Assembly (NCBI GenBank): GCA_030614035.1
Contig: JAUWKW010000128.1
Span: 1-5,166, forward strand
DNA length: 5,166 bases
From: Chromatiales bacterium
Lineage (GTDB): Bacteria > Pseudomonadota > Gammaproteobacteria > Steroidobacterales > GCA-2729495
Direction: 5' to 3'
The stretch's first letter is position 1. Each line of letters begins with the position of its first letter. A model generated the notes under the pieces. It worked only from the letters and a program-made list of their open reading frames with translations, searched no databases and was not told the DNA's origin. This document shows, piece after piece, positions 1-5,166 of the stretch. Made by a program: the position numbers and the translations under genes.

Positions 1-9
1 GGGCGGCGG

Positions 10-38
10 TGGCCCCAACAGGGGCCAGTTTGCCCCTG
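10..38. repeat. Two overlapping, mutually exclusive GC-rich hairpins
   Basis: Bases 10-16 (TGGCCCC) pair perfectly with 21-27 (GGGGCCA) around an AACA loop. Bases 19-25 (CAGGGGC) pair perfectly with 32-38 (GCCCCTG) around a six-base loop. The two 7-bp stems share bases 21-25, so only one can form at a time. No T-run follows either stem beyond GTTT at 28-31, so a standard intrinsic terminator is not well supported. The region is so GC-rich that chance is a real alternative. Confidence 0.4.
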
Positions 39-202
39 CGCGCACGCGCCCAAAAACCCCAGGGTCAGCGCCAGGCCCCATGTAACGGCCCGGGGCGGGG
101 TGACCCGGACCGCCGACGACGTAATATTTGCTGTTTCGTTCGTTTTCGGTCAACTGGGCTTGAACTCTAATCGGCTTACTCCGCACCGGAGAGTGCAGAC
201 GC

Positions 203-224
203 ATTGCGACAATGGGCAATTGTC
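203..224. repeat. Interlaced inverted repeats, operator-like
   Basis: GACAAT at 208-213 and ATTGTC at 219-224 form a perfect 6-bp inverted repeat with a 5-base spacer. Interlaced with it, ATTGC at 203-207 and GCAAT at 216-220 form a second inverted repeat. Such symmetry suits a dimeric repressor or activator site, but no known operator consensus is matched. The site lies about 190 bases upstream of the best promoter candidate, which is far for a simple repressor. Confidence 0.3.
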
Positions 225-264
225 ACTAAATTACGGTAGCGTCGCCAGCACCGCAGCGTGACTG

Positions 265-285
265 GACCACTGATGGTCGCGACCA
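265..285. repeat. GACCA/TGGTC cluster with a 12-bp palindrome
   Basis: GACCA occurs at 265-269 and 281-285, with its complement TGGTC at 274-278 between them. The segment 274-285 (TGGTCGCGACCA) is a perfect 12-bp palindrome. The arrangement resembles an operator or a DNA-methylation or binding site, but I recognise no family consensus. It lies upstream of the promoter candidate at 389-417. Confidence 0.3.
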
Positions 286-388
286 AGGCCGACAAAAAAC
301 CAGTATAAACAACATCTTAAACGCGAAGCTAACACCCGGAATGGCCGCTGACCGGCTGTGCGCAGTATGCGCGCCTGCCCGTTGCAAA

Positions 389-417
389 TGTCCAAGCAGA
401 CTGTGGCGCTTTATACT
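389..417 (+). promoter_or_regulatory. Candidate sigma-70 promoter for the small gene and receptor
   Basis: TATACT at 412-417 matches the -10 consensus at five of six positions. A weak -35, TGTCCA at 389-394, lies 17 bases upstream. Transcription would begin near 424, giving a leader of about 65 bases before the ATG at 489. No Fur-box-like sequence was found nearby, so iron control cannot be claimed from sequence. Confidence 0.35.
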
Positions 418-488
418 TGCGTCGCCGCACCAGGGTTTCACCGGAGAATTGTTTCATCAATGCCTGAGTACGATCAGCAATAACGAAT

Positions 489-737
489 ATGGACATCTCC
501 GCCCCGCATAACCTGATTGACCCGCTGGACGACGCTGAACGGCGCTATGGGATTCGAGTGACTATCGAGCCCACTGATCCTTTCCTGCGCCTGGTTGATC
601 CGGAATGGGAAAAGTATCACTGGTACGAAACCGCTGAGGAGCGCGACCGCGCATTGGCGGACATGCGCGAACCGCACCTGTACTCTCGTGATGCCGACCG
701 ACCAACGTTAATTTTTGCACCGGTGGAGCACGAGTGA
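489..737 (+). CDS. Small acidic cytoplasmic protein of unknown function, coupled to the receptor
   Basis: This encodes an 82-residue protein that I do not recognise as a named family. It has 20 Asp/Glu against 10 Arg/Lys, four His, no Cys, no signal peptide and no membrane segment, so it is probably cytoplasmic. The most protein-like part runs from about residue 37 to 78. It has an aromatic patch (WEKYHWY, 40-46), a charged helix-like stretch (EERDRALADM, 50-59) and a final hydrophobic strand (TLIFAPV, 73-79). ATG 489 is the only usual start after the in-frame TGA at 465-467, and no strong Shine-Dalgarno sequence precedes it. Its TGA (735-737) overlaps the GTG of the receptor gene, so the two are almost certainly co-transcribed and translationally coupled. 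This arrangement is the main reason to accept it as real. A role in receptor regulation or in handling the imported substrate is only inference. Confidence 0.72.
   Translation: MDISAPHNLIDPLDDAERRYGIRVTIEPTDPFLRLVDPEWEKYHWYETAEERDRALADMREPHLYSRDADRPTLIFAPVEHE
725..728 (+). promoter_or_regulatory. Ribosome binding site fixing the GTG start of the receptor
   Basis: GGAG lies five bases before GTG 734, inside the end of the upstream small gene. The receptor frame has an in-frame TGA at 689-691 and no other usual start before 734, so this site together with the GTG decides the start. The position supports translational coupling. Confidence 0.65.
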
Positions 738-2833
738 CGCCGGGTCGACGCTGCAACACCCGCCGTGCTCTGTTTGCGATTGCAGTTACGGTCACGCCGC
801 TCCTCGGTGCTGCCCAAGACACTGGGACGAACCCATTAAGTGAGGAAATTGTCGTCACCGCCAACCGTAGTCCGCAGCAAGCCCTGGACGTGGTCGGAAA
901 CATCGCGCGCGTCGATGAAGAACAACTGCGAATCACTAACGCCGTACACCCCTACGAAATTGCCGTTAAGCTGCCGGCGGTTTGGGTCAGCCGCGGCAGC
1001 GGCCAGGAACACCTGACGGCGATTCGTTCGCCGGTGCTGACCGGACCCGGATCCTGCGGCGCCTTCCTGATCCTCGAGGACGGCATCCCGACACGACCCG
1101 CTGGATTCTGCAACGTCAACCAGTTATTCGAACTCGACGTGGAACAAGCGCAAACCATAGAGGTTGTCCGTGGCCCGACGAATGCCATGTATGGCGGCAA
1201 CGGCTTGCACGGTGCCTTCAATGTACTGATGCCGGAACCCGGCTCCGCACCGGGAATCAGCACCAGCCTTGAGGGCGGTCCAAACGACTACTGGCGCGGT
1301 AAATTTGCCTGGGACAGTGGCGCTGCGGAAAAAGGGGTGTCGCTGGGACTAATGGCCAACACCGATGACGGATTCCGCGACGATTCCGGCTATGACCAGA
1401 TCAAAGGATATTTGCGCAGCAAGCGCCGGTACGACTGGGGCGATTTTAACGTTGGCTTCAGCGGTTCGTGGCTCGATCAGGAGACCGCCGGTTTTATCCA
1501 GGGTGAAAACGCGTACAAAGATCCGGTCCTGCGCACGCAGAATCTCAACCCGGAAGCTTTTCGCAAGGCCAGTAGCGCGCGCTTTCACACACAGTGGCTG
1601 CCCGACGCCGAACCTGGTGACTGGACGATGGACTACAAGGCGTTCCTGCGGTATTCCGACATGGAATTTCGGATGCATTTCGTGCCGGACAAATCGTTGG
1701 AGGAGAACGGCCAGACCAGCATCGGCACCATGATCACAGCACGGCGTCCCATGTGGAACGACGCGACCTTGACCGCGGGCATCGATCTGGAGCTGGCCGA
1801 TTCGTTTCTGAAGGAAACGCAGGAAGATCCGGACGTCACGTCGAACTTCGGACCGACCCGCCCGACCGGAAAACACTACGATTATGATGTGCTAGGCCTC
1901 GTCGTCGCGCCCTATGCACAACTCGACCTGCCCTTTGCAGAGTCATGGGAATTGCAGCTCGGCCTGCGGCTCGAGTATCTGTACTACGACTACGAAAACA
2001 ACATGATCGCCGGCAGCACGCGCGAGGACGGTACCGGCTGCGGCGCTCCCGGTTGCCTGTATAACCGGCCCGAGAGTGGATCCGACGACTTTTTCAATGC
2101 CGCGCCCAATATCGGCCTGCTGTATCGAATCAACGAATCGTCAACGGTTTTCACTAACCTGGTCCGTGGTTTCCGGCCACCTCAGGCGACAGAGCTATAC
2201 CGACTCCAGAGAAACCAGAGCGTCGCCGATATCGATTCGGAGACGATCGACTCGCTGGAAATCGGCTACCGGTATTCGTCGCCGAAGCTCCAGGCGGAAG
2301 CCGTCGGATTCGGGATGCAGAAGCAGGACTACATCCTGCGAGACGCCAACGGATTCAATGTCAGCGACGGCAAGAGCGATCACTACGGTGTCGAGGCACA
2401 GCTGAAATGGCGGCCGTGGGAGCCGATCTATTTTGCCGCGGTCGGCAGTTATGCACGCCACACCTATGAGTTTGACCGCGACGCCGCGCTCAGAGAAACG
2501 ATCATTTCGGGCAACGACGTCGATACGGCGCCGCAAGTCCTGGCCAGTGCCCGAGTCGGCTATGAACAACGCGTCGTTATGGCAGAATTGGAATGGGTGC
2601 ACATGGACCCGTATTTTCTCGATGCTGCCAACACCGTGAAATATGAAGGCCACGACCTGTGGAACCTGCGGGTCATCTTCACGCCGACGCCGAACTGGTG
2701 GCTGGGCGTGCGCGTCAATAACCTGACCGACGAGCTGTATGCCGATCGCGCAGATTTTGCTTTCGGGAATCACCGGTATTTCCCCGGCCGGGAGCGCGAA
2801 GTGTACGTCCAGCTGGGCTACCGCACCCAATAG
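734..2833 (+). CDS. TonB-dependent outer-membrane receptor
   Basis: This 699-residue receptor should carry a ligand across the outer membrane using TonB/ExbB/ExbD energy. Residues 1-27 are a signal peptide: Arg-rich start, hydrophobic core ALFAIAVTVTPLLG, likely cut after GAA. A TonB box (EEIVVTANR, 37-45) follows. The plug domain (about 48-175) has the signature IEVVRGP and YGGNGLHGAFNV. The rest is the 22-strand barrel, with typical segments FTNLVRGFRPPQATELYR and NNLTDELYADR near the C terminus. Cys108 and Cys126 lie in the plug (GSCGAF and GFCNVN), and Cys436 and Cys441 in a probable external loop (GCGAPGC); both pairs could form disulfides. The chain ends in YRTQ rather than the usual terminal aromatic residue. 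Length is normal for the family. The substrate cannot be read from sequence: siderophore, vitamin, sugar or another nutrient all remain possible. It is the second gene of a pair, overlapping the 82-residue gene by four bases. Confidence 0.96.
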   Translation: MTPGRRCNTRRALFAIAVTVTPLLGAAQDTGTNPLSEEIVVTANRSPQQALDVVGNIARVDEEQLRITNAVHPYEIAVKLPAVWVSRGSGQEHLTAIRSPVLTGPGSCGAFLILEDGIPTRPAGFCNVNQLFELDVEQAQTIEVVRGPTNAMYGGNGLHGAFNVLMPEPGSAPGISTSLEGGPNDYWRGKFAWDSGAAEKGVSLGLMANTDDGFRDDSGYDQIKGYLRSKRRYDWGDFNVGFSGSWLDQETAGFIQGENAYKDPVLRTQNLNPEAFRKASSARFHTQWLPDAEPGDWTMDYKAFLRYSDMEFRMHFVPDKSLEENGQTSIGTMITARRPMWNDATLTAGIDLELADSFLKETQEDPDVTSNFGPTRPTGKHYDYDVLGLVVAPYAQLDLPFAESWELQLGLRLEYLYYDYENNMIAGSTREDGTGCGAPGCLYNRPESGSDDFFNAAPNIGLLYRINESSTVFTNLVRGFRPPQATELYRLQRNQSVADIDSETIDSLEIGYRYSSPKLQAEAVGFGMQKQDYILRDANGFNVSDGKSDHYGVEAQLKWRPWEPIYFAAVGSYARHTYEFDRDAALRETIISGNDVDTAPQVLASARVGYEQRVVMAELEWVHMDPYFLDAANTVKYEGHDLWNLRVIFTPTPNWWLGVRVNNLTDELYADRADFAFGNHRYFPGREREVYVQLGYRTQ

Positions 2834-2868
2834 GGTGTGAGCAAAACTGTGTGCCCCGGCAGCTTAGA
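2834..2868. other. Short convergent gap without a clear terminator
   Basis: Only 35 bases separate the stop codons of the receptor gene and of the minus-strand gene. I see no stem followed by a T-run in either direction. A 12-bp palindrome at 2876-2887 (CGACGATCGTCG) lies just inside the minus-strand gene, but it has no T-tract and is explained by Asp/Arg codons. Confidence 0.45.
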
Positions 2869-3231
2869 TCAGGAGCGACGATCGTCGTCGCCGAAGCGAT
2901 TATTCGTGGCTTCGAACACGATGGGTTCAGAAAGCCCGTCATCGATCCCCCGGCGGTTGAGCTGTCTGCGATCTCGATATTTCATCCAGGCGCAGTTGCA
3001 CTGTTGCGTGCATCCCTTCAACGGAAACGTCGGGGCGTCCTTGGCGAGAAGCTTCTGATCGACCAGCTCCTTGGCCGCGTCGCAGCTGCCCACGCCGAGA
3101 GAAATCTCGACAGCGCTGAACGGCAGACGCGTGGCAACCTTGTTTTTGGGAGGGGCCGGACGCCGTATATAGAAAAAGAAGGCAACGGCGGCGCTGCTCA
3201 GCAAGACGATAGAGATAGTAAGTACAAGCAC
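2869..3231 (-). CDS. Membrane-anchored small protein with four Cys and Asp-Arg-Arg motifs
   Basis: This encodes a 120-residue protein of unknown function. Residues 1-22 are a hydrophobic membrane segment followed by YIRRPAPPKNK, so the N terminus anchors it in the inner membrane and the positive charges favour a cytoplasmic tail. The soluble part has Cys50 (GVGSCDAAKEL), then APTFPLKGC (Cys74) and CNC (Cys78, Cys80), then RDRR (86-89) and a final DDDRR (115-119). This Cys plus Asp-Arg-Arg layout resembles uncharacterised small proteobacterial proteins that I recall but cannot name. The cysteines could bind a metal or form disulfides; neither is shown. The start is GTG at 3229-3231: an in-frame stop lies four codons upstream and AAGG precedes the GTG by nine bases. 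It is convergent with the receptor and divergent from icd. A different minus frame (2939-3265) overlaps it but lacks these features. Confidence 0.8.
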   Translation of the reverse strand: MLVLTISIVLLSSAAVAFFFYIRRPAPPKNKVATRLPFSAVEISLGVGSCDAAKELVDQKLLAKDAPTFPLKGCTQQCNCAWMKYRDRRQLNRRGIDDGLSEPIVFEATNNRFGDDDRRS

Positions 3232-3240
3232 GGGGCGTGA

Positions 3241-3244
3241 CCTT
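3241..3244 (-). promoter_or_regulatory. Ribosome binding site for the GTG-started membrane protein
   Basis: Read on the minus strand, AAGG lies nine bases before the GTG at 3229-3231. It is a modest Shine-Dalgarno match but supports this start, since the frame is closed by TGA a few codons further upstream. Confidence 0.45.
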
Positions 3245-3287
3245 CAGATCCTCATACTCCGGCAATTCTGATGCGTTTCGCCAGATC

Positions 3288-3302
3288 TGTCCGTGACGGA
3301 CA
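3288..3302. repeat. Small perfect hairpin in the divergent region
   Basis: TGTCCG at 3288-3293 and CGGACA at 3297-3302 form a 6-bp stem with a TGA loop. If the minus-strand promoter near 3321-3351 is used, this hairpin lies at the very start of the leader of the small membrane-protein gene. No T-run follows on either strand, so it is not a convincing terminator. Confidence 0.35.
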
Positions 3303-3320
3303 TCTCGGATGCTGCGGCTA

Positions 3321-3351
3321 TTTACAGGATCAATCGACCAAATCCTGTCAA
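3321..3351 (-). promoter_or_regulatory. Possible minus-strand promoter overlapped by an inverted repeat
   Basis: On the minus strand a perfect -35, TTGACA (3346-3351), is followed 19 bases later by TGTAAA (3321-3326), a four-of-six -10. The spacing is longer than ideal. The inverted repeat ACAGGAT (3324-3330) / ATCCTGT (3342-3348), with an 11-base spacer, overlaps both elements and would suit a dimeric regulator. The start would be near 3314, leaving a leader of about 80 bases before the minus-strand gene. Confidence 0.35.
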
Positions 3352-3445
3352 TTCGAGCAGTCGCCCGTTCCTGGCCGATACCCGGCGTTCAGACGAACTC
3401 CCCTCCGTCTGGCGGCCCAGATATAGATCCCGACGGCTTTGCTTA

Positions 3446-3474
3446 TTGTTCGCGGCTGCCAAAGTCACGATAAT
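3446..3474 (+). promoter_or_regulatory. Sigma-70 promoter candidate for icd
   Basis: TTGTTC at 3446-3451 and GATAAT at 3469-3474 are separated by exactly 17 bases; the -10 matches the consensus at five of six positions. Transcription would start near 3481, giving a leader of about 73 bases before the icd ATG. I see no recognisable regulator site in the leader. Confidence 0.5.
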
Positions 3475-3537
3475 AGCCGCCCTTTGACGCCCCGCCGGCG
3501 CAATTAGTGCTTGCTGCAGCGCAAAACCCCAGGTCCG

Positions 3538-3543
3538 AAGGAG
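3538..3543 (+). promoter_or_regulatory. Shine-Dalgarno site of icd
   Basis: AAGGAG lies ten bases before ATG 3554. It is a strong match and supports this ATG over in-frame internal starts. A second, closer CGGAG (3548-3552) is too near the ATG to act well. Confidence 0.65.
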
Positions 3544-3553
3544 AATACGGAGC

Positions 3554-4852
<1,299 letters not shown>

Positions 4853-4920
4853 GTACGCGACATCCAAATCTGCCGCGATGTGCTGACTCTGTTTGTTGTG
4901 GAATTGGCAGTATCGGCGGG
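4853..4920. other. Convergent gap between icd and cbpM
   Basis: These 68 bases lie between the two stop codons. The only symmetry I see is a weak ACATC/GATGT pair, and no stem with a T-run is visible. Termination may be Rho-dependent or lie within the opposite gene. Confidence 0.4.
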
Positions 4921-5166
4921 CTAGAGACCGGACCGATCCCGGCTTTCGAGCCTGCGTAACTTCGTTTGCAATCGTTCGATGCGATCTATCAGCTGCAGTG
5001 CCAATGCCGCACCGGCGAGATTAATATCAAGGTCTCGCTGCAAGCGCACAGCGGTGCGGACGCGGCGAATACTTGTCGCAGTAAAACGCCAGTACGTAGC
5101 GTCAGCGACGACCGGTTTCAGAATGCCTTCCTCAACCATCGCGACAACCGTCTCCGTGTGTTGCGC
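4921..5166 (-). CDS. cbpM: Chaperone modulator CbpM, 5' end outside the window
   Basis: The visible 81 residues are the C-terminal part of CbpM, a MerR-like-fold protein of about 100 residues. In E. coli, CbpM binds the J domain of the DnaJ homologue CbpA and inhibits its co-chaperone and DNA-binding activity. The family pattern is clear: VEEGILKP (11-18 of the visible part), YWRF (25-28), RLQRDLDINLAGAALAL (41-57), then an amphipathic helix IDRIERLQTKLRRLE. The frame is open to the window edge, and the Met codon at 5137-5139 is internal (within the VEEGIL helix), so the real start lies beyond 5166. In most genomes cbpM follows cbpA directly, so cbpA is expected just upstream on the minus strand. 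A generic MerR-family regulator is the alternative, but the Leu-Gln-Arg-Asp-Leu and Ala-Gly-Ala-Ala motifs fit CbpM better. Confidence 0.88.
   Translation of the reverse strand, partial: AQHTETVVAMVEEGILKPVVADATYWRFTATSIRRVRTAVRLQRDLDINLAGAALALQLIDRIERLQTKLRRLESRDRSGL

Larger units (their letters stand above)
1..488. other. Left intergenic region without a convincing gene
   Basis: No frame here has both a believable start and protein-like composition. The first ~120 bases are visibly richer in G and C than the rest. They could hold the end of a gene entering from the left: one plus frame stops with TAA at 83-85, after residues rich in Gly and Pro, and another runs to a TAA at 166-168. I cannot choose between these, so I call no gene. 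The remainder (about 121-488) is mixed in composition. It contains small inverted repeats near 203-224 and 265-285 and a candidate promoter at 389-417, so it most likely serves as the upstream control region of the gene starting at 489. Confidence 0.5.

Noticed and set aside
1..130. Minus-strand hydrophobic stretch ending LGFLGAC, like a lipoprotein signal
   Set aside because: No ATG, GTG or TTG start lies in frame before it; the in-frame run goes back to a stop without a usable start.
404..420. TGGCGC ... TTGC resembling a sigma-54 promoter
   Set aside because: The gap between the two elements is two bases too long for a -24/-12 promoter.
226..441. Minus-strand 71-codon ORF in the left intergenic region
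   Set aside because: No recognisable domain or ribosome site; composition rich in Arg, Ser and His, as in chance ORFs of GC-rich DNA.
436..483. Fur-box-like A/T patch and a seven-codon leader ORF (460-483) before the small gene
   Set aside because: No real match to the Fur consensus. The leader ORF is too short and has no feature of an attenuation peptide.
341..511. Plus-strand 56-codon ORF with a Cys-rich stretch (CAVCAPARCKC)
   Set aside because: No Shine-Dalgarno site, it spans the promoter candidate and overlaps the start of the 489 gene, and its composition looks random.
1349..1876. Long minus-strand ORF inside the receptor gene (175 codons)
   Set aside because: Fully antisense to a clearly conserved receptor, with no recognisable motif; a common artefact of GC-rich codon use. 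The same applies to the minus ORF at 2195-2830.
2939..3265. Alternative minus-strand ORF overlapping the small membrane protein
   Set aside because: It starts with TTG and lacks the membrane helix and Cys/Asp-Arg-Arg pattern in its own frame; best explained as a shadow.

Overview
The window looks like ordinary chromosomal DNA from a GC-rich gammaproteobacterium. The reasons are an outer-membrane TonB-dependent receptor, an isocitrate dehydrogenase that follows the Escherichia coli enzyme closely, and a CbpM-type modulator of the DnaJ-like chaperone CbpA. The genus cannot be fixed. No tRNA, rRNA, CRISPR array, insertion sequence or phage gene was found.

Layout from left to right. Positions 1-488 hold no convincing gene. 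The first ~120 bases are very GC-rich and contain two alternative hairpins. The rest contains several small inverted repeats and one plausible promoter near 389-417. From 489 a two-gene plus-strand unit follows: an 82-residue acidic protein of no recognised family, whose stop codon overlaps the GTG start of a 699-residue TonB-dependent receptor (734-2833). Tail to tail with the receptor, on the minus strand, is a small gene (2869-3231) for a membrane-anchored protein with four cysteines and two Asp-Arg-Arg motifs. A 322-base divergent intergenic region (3232-3553) separates it from icd (3554-4852). This region has a good plus-strand promoter for icd and a weaker minus-strand promoter overlapped by an inverted repeat. 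At the right edge, on the minus strand and convergent with icd, is the 3' part of cbpM, whose cbpA partner would be expected just beyond the window.

The receptor should import an unidentified substrate with TonB/ExbB/ExbD energy. Icd is the NADP-dependent oxidative step of the TCA cycle. CbpM should tune CbpA, a DnaK co-chaperone. I see no evidence that the three units form one pathway. No clear new multi-gene system is visible. The least-described items are the small protein coupled to the receptor and the Cys/Asp-Arg-Arg membrane protein.
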